Source: ZC4RG30 sp963812195
Lineage (GTDB): Bacteria > Pseudomonadota > Gammaproteobacteria > Steroidobacterales > Steroidobacteraceae
Length of the DNA stretch: 64,000 nt
NCBI GenBank assembly: GCA_963812195.1
Contig: CAWEUI010000013.1
Coordinates: 248,001-312,000 of the forward strand
Reading direction: 5' to 3'
Shown: in pieces, positions 27,492 through 35,761 of the stretch
Numbering within the stretch: position 1 is the stretch's first letter
Layout: the number at the start of each line of letters is the position of its first letter
Program-made: the position numbers and the translations under genes
Notes under the pieces: generated by a model
What the model was told of the DNA's origin: nothing
Seen by the model: the letters and a program-made list of their open reading frames with translations, nothing else
Databases searched by the model: none

Positions 27492-27809
27492 ATGAAGAAG
27501 CTACGCAAGGGCGACGAAGTGGTGGTGCTGTCCGGCAAGGACAAGGGCCGCACGGGCTCCATCAACCAGGTCCAGGGTGACATGGTGCTGGTCGCGGGAA
27601 TCAATGTCGCGAAGAAGCACATGCGCGGCAATCCGCAGCAGAACCAGCCGGGTGGCATCGTCGACAAGGAGATGCCGCTGCATATTTCGAAGGTGGCGAT
27701 CTGGAACGCGGGCGCGAAGAAGGCCGAGCGCATCGGCATCAAGAAGCTGGCCGACGGCAAGCGCGTGCGCTTCCTGAAGTCGAACAACGAACAGCTCGAC
27801 GTCAAGTAA
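27492..27809 (+). CDS. rplX: 50S ribosomal protein L24
   Basis: 105 residues. L24 starts 50S assembly and lies near the tunnel exit. The KOW motif at the N-terminus (KGDEVVVLSGKDKGRTGSIN) is intact, followed by GINVAKKHMRGNPQQNQPGG. In the usual rplN-rplX-rplE order. Confidence 0.96.
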   Translation: MKKLRKGDEVVVLSGKDKGRTGSINQVQGDMVLVAGINVAKKHMRGNPQQNQPGGIVDKEMPLHISKVAIWNAGAKKAERIGIKKLADGKRVRFLKSNNEQLDVK

Positions 27810-27821
27810 GGCGGAACGAAG

Positions 27822-28362
27822 ATGAGCAGGCTGCAGGAATACTACAAGACCACGGTAGCGCCCAAGCTGGTGCAGGACCTTGGTCTGAAGAACCCGATGC
27901 AGGTACCGAAGATCACCAAGATCACGGTGAACATGGGCGTGGGTGAGGCAGTGGCCGACCGCAAGGTGGTCGATGCCGCCGCGGCGGACCTGGCGAAGAT
28001 CACCGGCCAGAAGCCGCTGATCACCAAGTCGAAGAAGGCCATTGCCTCGTTCAAGCTGCGCGAGAACCTGCCGATCGGCTGCAAGGTGACGCTGCGTGGC
28101 AGCCGCGATGTACGAGTTCCTCGACCGCCTGGTGTCGATCGCACTGCCGCGCGTACGCGATTTCCGCGGCGTTTCGGCCCGTTCATTCGACGGTCGCGGC
28201 AATTACACGCTCGGTGTGAAGGAGCAGATCATCTTCCCCGAGATTCAGTACGACCAGATCGACCAGCTGCGTGGCATGGACATCACCATTACCACGAATG
28301 CGGCCAACAACGAGCAGGGCCGTGCATTGCTGGAAGCCTTCAACTTCCCGTTCCGCAAGTAA
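27822..28362 (+). CDS. rplE: 50S ribosomal protein L5 (one-base insertion in the given sequence)
   Basis: L5 binds 5S rRNA and contacts the P-site tRNA. The frame runs correctly to NLPIGCKVTLRGSR and resumes one base later as MYEFLDRLVSIALPRVRDFR. A single extra G in CCGCGATG (28103-28110) explains this. Without it the product is exactly 179 residues, the Escherichia coli length. L5 is essential and normally single-copy, so a sequence or consensus error is far more likely than a broken gene. Confidence 0.93.
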
Positions 28363-28385
28363 CGGGCCAGAGGTAAAGAGACGCT

Positions 28386-28691
28386 ATGGCCAAAACAAGC
28401 ATGGTCGAACGCGAGAAGCGCCGCTCACGTACGGTGCAGAAGTACGCCGCGAAGCGCGCGAAGCTCAAGGAGCTGATCCGCGACCCCAAGACGTCCGACG
28501 AGGAGCGTCTGGATGCGCAGGTGCAGCTGCAGAAGCTGCCGCGGGACGCGAGCCCGACGCGCGGCCGCAACCGCTGCCAGCTCACCGGCCGGCCGCGTGG
28601 CGTGTACCGCAAGTTCGGGCTGGCGCGTACCAAGATCCGCGAAGTGGCAAGCCGCGGCGAAATCCCCGGCCTCGTGAAGTCGAGCTGGTAG
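28386..28691 (+). CDS. rpsN: 30S ribosomal protein S14
   Basis: 101 residues, the zinc-free (C-minus) long form: no CxxC pairs are present. S14 completes the 30S head. LPRDASPTRGRNRCQLTGRP and the C-terminal KFGLARTKIREVASRGEIPG are diagnostic. Confidence 0.97.
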   Translation: MAKTSMVEREKRRSRTVQKYAAKRAKLKELIRDPKTSDEERLDAQVQLQKLPRDASPTRGRNRCQLTGRPRGVYRKFGLARTKIREVASRGEIPGLVKSSW

Positions 28692-28706
28692 GAGGCGTAA
28701 GCACAC

Positions 28707-29102
28707 ATGAGCATGACTGATCCTGTGGCCGATCTGCTGACCCGCATTCGCAACGGGCAGACCGCGCGCAAGGCACATATCAGCCTCGATTCGTCGAAGA
28801 TCAAGGCGGCTATCGCTCGCGTCCTGAAGGACGAGGGCTACGTCGTGGATTTCCACGTCGCCACCGACACCGGCAAGCCGCGGCTGATCATCGATCTGAA
28901 GTATTACGAGGGCCGTCCCGTCATCGACCGCCTGGAGCGCGTGAGCCGTCCCGGCCTGCGCGTGTACCGCGGCAAGGACGAGCTGCCCAGGGTGCTCGGC
29001 GGAATGGGGACCGTGATCGTCTCCACGCCGCGGGGCGTGATGACCGACCGGCAGGCACGTGCTGCCGGCCAGGGCGGCGAAGTGCTGTGCATCGTGGCCT
29101 GA
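28707..29102 (+). CDS. rpsH: 30S ribosomal protein S8
   Basis: 131 residues. S8 is a central 16S rRNA-binding protein and in Escherichia coli represses the spc operon by binding the rplE mRNA start. MSMTDPVADLLTRIRNGQ and the C-terminal STPRGVMTDRQARAA are diagnostic. Whether the S8 target exists at rplE here was not established. Confidence 0.97.
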   Translation: MSMTDPVADLLTRIRNGQTARKAHISLDSSKIKAAIARVLKDEGYVVDFHVATDTGKPRLIIDLKYYEGRPVIDRLERVSRPGLRVYRGKDELPRVLGGMGTVIVSTPRGVMTDRQARAAGQGGEVLCIVA

Positions 29103-29115
29103 AGGTGCAGGGAAC

Positions 29116-29646
29116 ATGTCTCGAGTAGCCAAGAATCCAGTCGTTCTGCCACAGGGTGTGTCCGCCACGATCGCGGCCGGCCTGATCACCATCAAGGGCG
29201 CGAAGAGTTCGCTGAGCCTGCCGCTCGCCGATGGCGTATCGGTGGAGGAAAAGGACAAGACACTGCAGGTGTCCTACACCAGGGCCGAGGGTGCGCGCAT
29301 GCGCGCCGGCTCCACGCGCGCTCACCTGGCCAACATGGTGACGGGTGTCACCAAGGGCTACGAGAAGAAGCTCGAACTGGTGGGTGTGGGTTTCCGCGCG
29401 GCGGTGCAGGGCAAGACGCTGAACCTGACGCTGGGCTTCTCCCATACGGTGAATTTCCCGGTCCCCGAGGGCATCACGATCGAGGCGCCGAGCCAGACCG
29501 AGGTGCTGATCAAGGGCACGGACAAGCAGCGCGTCGGCCAGGTGGCCGCGGAGATCCGCGGCATCCGTCCGCCGGAGCCCTACAAGGGCAAGGGCGTGAA
29601 GTACGCCGACGAGAGAATCAGCCTGAAGGAAGGCAAGAAGAAGTAG
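29116..29646 (+). CDS. rplF: 50S ribosomal protein L6
   Basis: 176 residues, standard length. L6 lies near the sarcin-ricin loop where translation factors bind. The start at 29116 is the conserved MSRVAKNPV; the frame is open further upstream without meaning. The C-terminal block EIRGIRPPEPYKGKGVKYAD is intact. Confidence 0.97.
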   Translation: MSRVAKNPVVLPQGVSATIAAGLITIKGAKSSLSLPLADGVSVEEKDKTLQVSYTRAEGARMRAGSTRAHLANMVTGVTKGYEKKLELVGVGFRAAVQGKTLNLTLGFSHTVNFPVPEGITIEAPSQTEVLIKGTDKQRVGQVAAEIRGIRPPEPYKGKGVKYADERISLKEGKKK

Positions 29647-29664
29647 GCCTTCGAAGGTACAAGC

Positions 29665-30024
29665 ATGTCGTTCAATTCCAAACAACGTCGTCAGCGCCGG
29701 GCCATCAAGACCCGCCAGCACATCCGCGAACTGGGCATGGCCCGGCTCACCGTCCATCGCACGCCGCGCCATATCTACGCGCAGGTGTTCGACCCGAGCG
29801 GTGCGAAGGTGCTGGTTGCCGCCTCCACCGTTCAGGAGTCGGTCGCCAAGGAGCTCAAGGGCACCGGCAACGTGGATGCGGCCAAGGCCGTGGGCCGCGC
29901 GTTGGCCGAGCGGGCCAAGGCGGCGGGGATCAGCAAGGTGGCTTTCGACCGGGCGGGCTTTCGCTTCCACGGTCGCGTCAAGGCATTGGCCGACGCGGCG
30001 CGCGAAGCCGGGCTCGAGTTCTGA
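29665..30024 (+). CDS. rplR: 50S ribosomal protein L18
   Basis: 119 residues. L18 brings 5S rRNA into the large subunit together with L5. The basic N-terminus, HRTPRHIYAQVF and the C-terminal FDRAGFRFHGRVKALADAAR are typical. Confidence 0.97.
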   Translation: MSFNSKQRRQRRAIKTRQHIRELGMARLTVHRTPRHIYAQVFDPSGAKVLVAASTVQESVAKELKGTGNVDAAKAVGRALAERAKAAGISKVAFDRAGFRFHGRVKALADAAREAGLEF

Positions 30025-30042
30025 TACAGGCGGGATATCCAG

Positions 30043-30556
30043 ATGGCACGAGTTGAAAGAAAGGATCAGCCGGCGGACGAGTTCACCGAGAAGCTTGTCG
30101 CGGTCAATCGCACGGCCAAGGTCGTCAAGGGCGGACGCCAGTTCGGCTTCACCGCGCTGACCGTGGTCGGTGACGGCAGTGGTCGCGTCGGCTTCGGCTT
30201 CGGCAAGGCGCGCGAGGTGCCGGTGGCCATTTCCAAGGCCATGGCGCATGCACGCAAGAACGTGGTCAATGTGCAGCCTGAAGAAGGACACACTGCACTA
30301 CGCGGTGCGGGGCACGCATGGCGCCACCCGCGTGCTGATGCAGCCGGCCTCCGACGGTACCGGCGTCATTGCCGGCGGTGCGATGCGCGCGGTGCTGGAA
30401 TGCGTCGGCGTACGCAATGTGCTGGCCAAGAGCTATGGCTCGCGCAACCCGATCAACGTGGTGCGCGCCACCATCAACGCGTTGTCTTCCGTGCGCAGTC
30501 CGCAGTCCATCGCGGCCAAGCGCGGCAAGAGCGTCGAAGAGATTCTGGGAGCCTGA
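30043..30556 (+). CDS. rpsE: 30S ribosomal protein S5 (one-base insertion in the given sequence)
   Basis: S5 helps form the mRNA entry channel and affects decoding accuracy. Translation is normal to AHARKNVVNVQ and resumes one base later as LKKDTLHYAVRGTHGATRVL, ending GKSVEEILGA. One extra C at 30277/30278 explains the break; without it the product has 170 residues. S5 is essential, so this is best read as a sequence error. rpmD follows five bases after the stop. Confidence 0.93.
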
Positions 30557-30561
30557 CCGTC

Positions 30562-30753
30562 ATGGCTACTGCTTCCAAGGTTCGCGTTACGCAGCTCAAG
30601 AGCACCTATGGTGAGCTGCGCAACATAGTGTCGTCCGTGAAGGGACTGGGACTGCGTCGACGCCACCACTCGGTGGTGGTGGCCGACACCCCGGAGAACC
30701 GCGGCATGATCAACACCGCAGGCCACCTGCTGAAGGTGGAAGAGGCGAAGTGA
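30562..30753 (+). CDS. rpmD: 50S ribosomal protein L30
   Basis: 63 residues. L30 is a small 50S surface protein. VRVTQLKSTYGELRNIVSSV and TPENRGMINTAGHLLKVEE are typical. The true start is 30562. Its TGA overlaps the rplO start by one base (TGATG). Confidence 0.95.
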   Translation: MATASKVRVTQLKSTYGELRNIVSSVKGLGLRRRHHSVVVADTPENRGMINTAGHLLKVEEAK

Positions 30754-31187
30754 TGAAGCTCAATACCATCAAGCCGGCCGAGGGCGCCAAGCGTGCGAAG
30801 CTGCGCGTGGGTCGCGGCGCGTCAAGCGGCCAGGGCAAGACCTCGGGCCGCGGCGTGAAGGGCCAGCGTGCGCGCAAGGGCGGCTACCACAAGGTCGGCT
30901 TCGAAGGCGGCCAGATGCCGCTGCAGCGCCGCCTGCCGAAGGTGGGTTTCCGTTCGGCCATCAAGGCCACGCGGGCCGAGGTGCGTCTGTCCGAGCTCAA
31001 CGGCATCGAGGGCGTGATCGACCTGGCCGCGCTGAAGAAGGCCGGCGTGGTGAATACGTTCGCCGAAACCGCCAAGGTGATCCTGTCCGGCGAGCTCAAG
31101 AAGGCCGTCCAGCTCAAGGGCATCAAGGCCACCAAGGGCGCCGCCGAGGCGATTGCCAAGGCCGGCGGCAGCATCGAGGCAGCCTGA
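30753..31187 (+). CDS. rplO: 50S ribosomal protein L15
   Basis: 144 residues. L15 is a late-assembling 50S protein spanning the interior. The Gly/Arg-rich N-terminal extension (GRGASSGQGKTSGRGVKGQR) is typical. ATG at 30753 is preferred to the adjacent GTG at 30750. It precedes secY as in most bacteria. Confidence 0.97.
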   Translation: MKLNTIKPAEGAKRAKLRVGRGASSGQGKTSGRGVKGQRARKGGYHKVGFEGGQMPLQRRLPKVGFRSAIKATRAEVRLSELNGIEGVIDLAALKKAGVVNTFAETAKVILSGELKKAVQLKGIKATKGAAEAIAKAGGSIEAA

Positions 31188-31195
31188 GAAGCACC

Positions 31196-32545
31196 ATGGC
31201 AAACAGTTCAGCAGCAAATCCGGCAGCAGCACTGGGCGACGTAGCCCGCTACGGTGAGATCCGTCAGCGCCTGCTGTTCCTGATCGGCGCGCTGATCGTC
31301 TATCGCATCGGCACGTTCATTCCGGTGCCCGGCATCAATCCGCAGAAGGTCGCGGATTTCTTCAATGACCAGTCCGGCACGATCCTGGGCGTGGTCAACA
31401 TGTTCTCCGGCGGCGCGATGTCGCGCATGTCCATTTTCGCAATGGGCGTGATGCCGTACATCTCGGCGTCCATCATCATCCAGATGCTGTCGATGGTGAT
31501 GCCGTCATTGATGGAGCTGCGCAAGGAGGGTGAGTCCGGGCGTCGCAAGATCACGCAGTACACGCGCTACGGTGCGGTCCTGCTGGGCGTGTTCCAGTCC
31601 TTCGCCGCCGCCGCGACCCTGCAGAGCAATGGCATGACGCTGCAGACCGGATTCTTCGCGTGGACGTTCCCGGCCACAGTGACGATGACCACCGGCACGG
31701 TCTTCCTGATGTGGCTGGGTGAGCAGATCACCGAGCGCGGCGTGGGCAACGGCATCTCGATGATCATCCTGGTGGGCATCCTGGCCCAGCTGCCCGGCGC
31801 GGTCGGTCGCACCGTGGGCCAGATCAACAGCGGTGAGCTGGCCGGCCTGTGGGCCGTGCTGCTGCTGGCCGGCGTGGTGGGCGTCACCGCGTTCTGCGTG
31901 TTCATGGAGCGTGCGCAGCGGCGCATCACCGTGAACTACGCCAAGCGGCAGGTGGGTCGGCGCATGATGGGCGGGCAGAGCACGCATCTGCCGTTCAAGC
32001 TGAACATGTCCGGCGTCATTCCGCCGATCTTCGCTTCGAGCCTGCTGCTGTTCCCGGCGACCATCGCCAGCTTCGCCGGCACCAGCAGCAACTCGGCGTT
32101 TGGCGGAGTGATGCAGCGCGTCGCGGCTTCGCTGTCCTACGGGCAGCCGTTGCACCTGATGCTGTACGGCGCGCTGATCATCGGCTTCGCGTTCTTCTAC
32201 ACCGCACTGGTGTTCAATTCGCGCGAGACCGCCGACAACCTGAAGAAGTCCGGAGCCTTCATTCCGGGCATCCGGCCGGGTCAGCAGACCGGCGAGTACA
32301 TCGACAAGGTGCTGACGCGCCTGACGTTGTGGGGTGCGTTCTACGTCGCGGGCGTGTGCCTGATTCCCGAGCTGATCATTGCCAAGGGCGGCATGCCGTT
32401 CCAGTTCGGTGGCACCTCGCTGCTGATCGTCGTGGTGGTCGTGATGGACTTTGCGGCGCAGCTGCAGGCCCATGCGATGTCGCACCAGTATCCCGGTTTG
32501 ATGAAGAAGGCCAACCTGCTGGGTGGCCGTAACAGCGACGGCTGA
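31196..32545 (+). CDS. secY: Preprotein translocase channel subunit SecY
   Basis: 449 residues with ten membrane segments. SecY forms the protein-conducting channel of the inner membrane with SecE and SecG and is driven by SecA or the ribosome. Recognisable blocks include YRIGTFIPVPGI, ISASIIIQMLSMVMPSL (plug and TM2 region), GERGVGN-type ITERGVGNGISMII, and the cytoplasmic loop ENADNLKK-type ETADNLKKSGAFIPGIRPG. It sits in its usual place at the end of the spc operon. Confidence 0.98.
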   Translation: MANSSAANPAAALGDVARYGEIRQRLLFLIGALIVYRIGTFIPVPGINPQKVADFFNDQSGTILGVVNMFSGGAMSRMSIFAMGVMPYISASIIIQMLSMVMPSLMELRKEGESGRRKITQYTRYGAVLLGVFQSFAAAATLQSNGMTLQTGFFAWTFPATVTMTTGTVFLMWLGEQITERGVGNGISMIILVGILAQLPGAVGRTVGQINSGELAGLWAVLLLAGVVGVTAFCVFMERAQRRITVNYAKRQVGRRMMGGQSTHLPFKLNMSGVIPPIFASSLLLFPATIASFAGTSSNSAFGGVMQRVAASLSYGQPLHLMLYGALIIGFAFFYTALVFNSRETADNLKKSGAFIPGIRPGQQTGEYIDKVLTRLTLWGAFYVAGVCLIPELIIAKGGMPFQFGGTSLLIVVVVVMDFAAQLQAHAMSHQYPGLMKKANLLGGRNSDG

Positions 32546-32569
32546 AGGAACCCGTAAGGTGGAGTTGCA

Positions 32570-32683
32570 ATGAAAGTTCGTCCTTCCGTGAAGAAGATCT
32601 GCAAGAACTGCAAGGTCGTGCGCCGTCGCGGCATCGTCTACGTGATCTGCTCGGACACACGTCACAAGCAGCGCCAGGGCTGA
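32570..32683 (+). CDS. rpmJ: 50S ribosomal protein L36
   Basis: 37 residues. Zinc-binding (C-plus) form: Cys11, Cys14, Cys27 and His32 are present, as in MKVRPSVKKICKNCKVVRRR. L36 is a small 23S rRNA-binding protein. GGAG lies nine bases before the ATG. The C-plus form here together with zinc-free S14 is a common combination. Confidence 0.95.
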   Translation: MKVRPSVKKICKNCKVVRRRGIVYVICSDTRHKQRQG

Positions 32684-32723
32684 CCGACCAGAGCTGATCG
32701 AAAGGGTATCGGAGAGAGAATCA

Positions 32724-33104
32724 ATGGCACGTATAGCCGGCATCAACATCCCGATGAACAAGCACGTGTGGGTGGGCTTGACGCACATCTACGGCATCGG
32801 GCGCACCCGTTCGAAGGAAGTCTGCGAGCTCGCGGGCGTGAGTCCCACCACCAAGGTGAAGGATCTGACCGAGCCGGAGGTCGCCTCGTTGCGTTCGCAG
32901 ATCGCCAAGTTCCTCGTGGAGGGCGACCTGCGCCGCGACGTTTCGATGAACATCAAGCGCTTGATGGATCTCGGTACCTGGCGCGGCGTCCGTCACCGCA
33001 GGGGCCTGCCGCTGCGCGGTCAGCGGACCCGCACCAATGCGCGCACCCGCAAGGGCCCGCGCAAGCAGGCGGTAAAGCTCAACTCGCCGCCGGGCAAGGC
33101 ATAA
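32724..33104 (+). CDS. rpsM: 30S ribosomal protein S13
   Basis: 126 residues, slightly longer than the usual 118. S13 contacts the P-site tRNA and forms head bridges. MARIAGINIPMNKHVWVGLT and RGLPLRGQRTRTNARTRKGP are diagnostic. First gene of the rpsM-rpsK-rpsD-rpoA-rplQ (alpha) group. Confidence 0.97.
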   Translation: MARIAGINIPMNKHVWVGLTHIYGIGRTRSKEVCELAGVSPTTKVKDLTEPEVASLRSQIAKFLVEGDLRRDVSMNIKRLMDLGTWRGVRHRRGLPLRGQRTRTNARTRKGPRKQAVKLNSPPGKA

Positions 33105-33155
33105 ACGCGCCTTTCCCGGCGCTCACAGAATCAACGCAAGGGCACCAGAAGCAAG

Positions 33156-33557
33156 ATGGCCGAACAGAATGCAGCAGGCGGCGCGAAGAAGCCGAAGAAG
33201 GCGCGCAAGAACGTGCTGGATGGCATCGCGCACATCCACGCCTCCTTCAACAACACGATCATCACGATCACCGACAGGCAGGGCAACACCCTGTCCTGGG
33301 CAACCTCCGGTGGCTGCGGCTTCCGTGGCTCGCGCAAGAGCACGCCGTTCGCGGCCCAGGTTGCCGCCGAGAAGGCAGGTGTGGCCGCGCAGGAGCACGG
33401 CCTGAAGAACGTGGAAGTGCGTGTCGGCGGTCCCGGCCCCGGTCGGGAGTCGGCGGTGCGCGCGTTGAATGGCTGTGGTCTGAAGATCACCAGCATCGAA
33501 GATGTAACCCCGATTCCGCACAACGGCTGCCGCCCGCCCAAGAAGCGGCGCGTCTGA
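33156..33557 (+). CDS. rpsK: 30S ribosomal protein S11
   Basis: 133 residues. S11 lies on the platform beside the E site. HIHASFNNTIITITDRQGN and the C-terminal DVTPIPHNGCRPPKKRRV, including the NG site that can form isoaspartate in relatives, are present. Confidence 0.97.
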   Translation: MAEQNAAGGAKKPKKARKNVLDGIAHIHASFNNTIITITDRQGNTLSWATSGGCGFRGSRKSTPFAAQVAAEKAGVAAQEHGLKNVEVRVGGPGPGRESAVRALNGCGLKITSIEDVTPIPHNGCRPPKKRRV

Positions 33558-33564
33558 GGTAGAT

Positions 33565-34188
33565 ATGGCCCGATACATTGGTCCAAAGTGCAAGCTGTCG
33601 CGCCGCGAGGGCACCGACCTTTTCCTGAAGAGCGGTTCCAAGCCGCTGGAGAGCAAGTGCAAGCTGCAGGTGCCGCCCGGCGGCATCAAGGGCGAGCGCC
33701 GCCAGCGTCTGTCCGATTACGGTACGCAGTTGCGCGAGAAGCAGAAATTGCGCCGCATGTACGGCGTGCTGGAGCGTCAGTTCCGCAACTACTACCAGGA
33801 AGCCGCGCGCCGTCCGGGTTCGACCGGCGAAACGCTGCTGAAGCTGCTGGAATGCCGGCTGGACAACGTTGTGTACCGCATGGGTTTCGCTGCGACGCGC
33901 GCCGAGGCCCGTCAGCTGGTCAGCCACAAGGGCATTGAAGTGAACGGTTCACCCGTCACGATCGCCTCCTACCAGGTTCAGGCCGGCGACGTGGTGCAGA
34001 TCCGCGAGAAGTCGCGCAAGCAGTTGCGTGTGGTCAATGCATTGACGGTTGCCGCGCAGGTTGGTTTCCCGGAATGGCTGGAAGTCAACGAGAAGGATTT
34101 CCGCGGTGTGTTCAAGGCGGCTCCGAGCCGTGATGAAGTGCTGCCGGATATCAACGAAAACCTCGTTGTCGAGCTGTACTCGAAGTAA
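33565..34188 (+). CDS. rpsD: 30S ribosomal protein S4
   Basis: 207 residues. S4 is a primary assembly protein, affects decoding fidelity and in enterobacteria represses the alpha operon. The S4 RNA-binding domain (RLDNVVYRMGFAATRAEARQ, VSHKGIEVNG) is intact. N-terminal Cys residues are not arranged as a zinc site. Confidence 0.97.
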   Translation: MARYIGPKCKLSRREGTDLFLKSGSKPLESKCKLQVPPGGIKGERRQRLSDYGTQLREKQKLRRMYGVLERQFRNYYQEAARRPGSTGETLLKLLECRLDNVVYRMGFAATRAEARQLVSHKGIEVNGSPVTIASYQVQAGDVVQIREKSRKQLRVVNALTVAAQVGFPEWLEVNEKDFRGVFKAAPSRDEVLPDINENLVVELYSK

Positions 34189-34201
34189 TGCTGGAGGTCT
34201 G

Positions 34202-35203
34202 ATGACATCCTCTGTGAATGAATTTCTGAAGCCCCGTGTCGTGAAGGTGCAGCCGGTTGCGCCGCGCCAGGCGCGGGTGGTGATCGAGCCCTTCGAGCGC
34301 GGCTTCGGCCACACGCTGGGCAATGCCCTGCGCCGCGTGCTGCTGTCCTCGATGCCGGGCGCCGCGATCACCGAAGTGGAGATCGAAGGCGTGCTGCACG
34401 AGTACACCAGCATCGAGGGCGTGCAGGAGGACGTGGTTGACGTCCTGCTGAACCTCAAAGCGGTGGCGATCAAGATGCACTCGCGCGATTCCGCGGAGCT
34501 GCGCCTGAACAAGAAGGGCCCGGGTCCGGTCACGGCCGGCGACATCCAGGTGGACCACGACATCGAGATCGTGAATCCCGAGCTGGTCATCGCCAACCTG
34601 ACACAGGCCGGCAGCCTTACCGCCGTGCTCAAGGTCGAGCGGGGCCGTGGCTATCGCCCTGCCTTGCAGCGCGCGGCGTTCGAAGAGAGCACCCGCCCGA
34701 TCGGCAGGTTGCAGCTCGATGCCTCGTTCAGCCCGGTGCGCCGCGTGACCTACGCGGTGGATGCCGCACGCGTGGAACAGCGCACCGATCTGGACAAGCT
34801 GGTGCTGGACATCGAAACCAATGGCACCATCGACGCCGAGGAGGCCATTCGCCGCGCCGGTGCGATCCTGAAGGACCAGCTCTCGGTGTTCGTGGACCTG
34901 CAGGGCGAGGACGAGGCGGTGAGCAAGGTCACCGAAATGCAGTTCGATCCGCTGCTGCTGCGTCCGGTCGACGAGCTGGAGCTCACCGTGCGCAGTGCCA
35001 ACTGCCTGAAGGCCGAGAACATCCACTACATCGGTGATCTGGTACAGCGCACCGAAGTGGAGCTGCTGCGCACCCCGAATCTGGGCAAGAAGTCCCTGAC
35101 CGAGATCAAGGAAGTGCTGCAGGGCCACGGGCTGATGCTGGGCATGCGGCTGGAAGGCTGGCCGCCGGCCGGGCTGCGCCACGACGATCGGGACGGGATT
35201 TAG
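34202..35203 (+). CDS. rpoA: RNA polymerase alpha subunit
   Basis: 333 residues, standard length. The N-terminal domain (about 1-230) dimerises and scaffolds beta and beta-prime (FERGFGHTLGNALRRVLLSS). The C-terminal domain (about 245-333) binds UP elements and activators (VDELELTVRSANCLKAENI, LGKKSLTEIKEVL). A short tail GLRHDDRDGI ends the protein. Start at 34202, 13 bases after rpsD. Confidence 0.98.
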   Translation: MTSSVNEFLKPRVVKVQPVAPRQARVVIEPFERGFGHTLGNALRRVLLSSMPGAAITEVEIEGVLHEYTSIEGVQEDVVDVLLNLKAVAIKMHSRDSAELRLNKKGPGPVTAGDIQVDHDIEIVNPELVIANLTQAGSLTAVLKVERGRGYRPALQRAAFEESTRPIGRLQLDASFSPVRRVTYAVDAARVEQRTDLDKLVLDIETNGTIDAEEAIRRAGAILKDQLSVFVDLQGEDEAVSKVTEMQFDPLLLRPVDELELTVRSANCLKAENIHYIGDLVQRTEVELLRTPNLGKKSLTEIKEVLQGHGLMLGMRLEGWPPAGLRHDDRDGI

Positions 35204-35284
35204 GGTTTGTCAGGCCCTCGCGGGCCACTGCAAGCGGGGTCGCATGGCGGCCCCGTACATGAAATGGATTAGAGAGAAGCAGAT

Positions 35285-35761
35285 ATGCGTCATCGACACT
35301 CAGGCCGACAGCTTTCGCGCGTTGCGCCGCATCGCCACGCGATGCTGCGCAACATGGCGGCCTCGCTGCTGCGGCACGAGACCATCCGCACCACGGTCCC
35401 CAAGGCCAAGGAACTGCGGCGGGTCGTCGAGCCGCTGATCACGCTGGCCAAGGTGGACACCGAGGCCAAGCGCCGCACTGCCTTCGCGCGGCTGCGCGAC
35501 GCGGAGGTGGTGACCAAGCTTTTCTCTGATCTGGGGCCGCGTTTCAAGGCACGGCCGGGCGGTTACACCCGCATCCTGCACATGGCGCCGCGTCCCGGCG
35601 ATGCCGCGCCGATGGCGCTGATGCAACTGGTGGACGGCCCTGCTGCGGCGTCCGAGCCCGAGGACAAGGCACCGGCGAAAAAGAAGGCCAAGGCGAAGGC
35701 CAAGGCTGCGCCGAAGGCCAAAGCCAAGGCAGCACCGAAGAAGAAGAAGGCCGCGGCCTAG
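35285..35761 (+). CDS. rplQ: 50S ribosomal protein L17
   Basis: 158 residues. L17 lies near the tunnel exit. The core (MRHRHSGRQLSRVAPHRHAM; GYTRILHMAPRPGDAAPMAL) covers about 120 residues. The last 40 form a Lys/Ala tail of repeated KAK and APK units, longer than in most species and probably disordered and RNA-binding. The stop is shared with mscS on the other strand as CTAG (35758-35761). Confidence 0.96.
   Translation: MRHRHSGRQLSRVAPHRHAMLRNMAASLLRHETIRTTVPKAKELRRVVEPLITLAKVDTEAKRRTAFARLRDAEVVTKLFSDLGPRFKARPGGYTRILHMAPRPGDAAPMALMQLVDGPAAASEPEDKAPAKKKAKAKAKAAPKAKAKAAPKKKKAAA

Noticed and set aside
28103..30280. Programmed ribosomal frameshifting in rplE and rpsE
   Set aside because: No slippery heptamer or downstream structure is evident, neither gene is known to use it, and the same +1 pattern occurs in many unrelated genes here.
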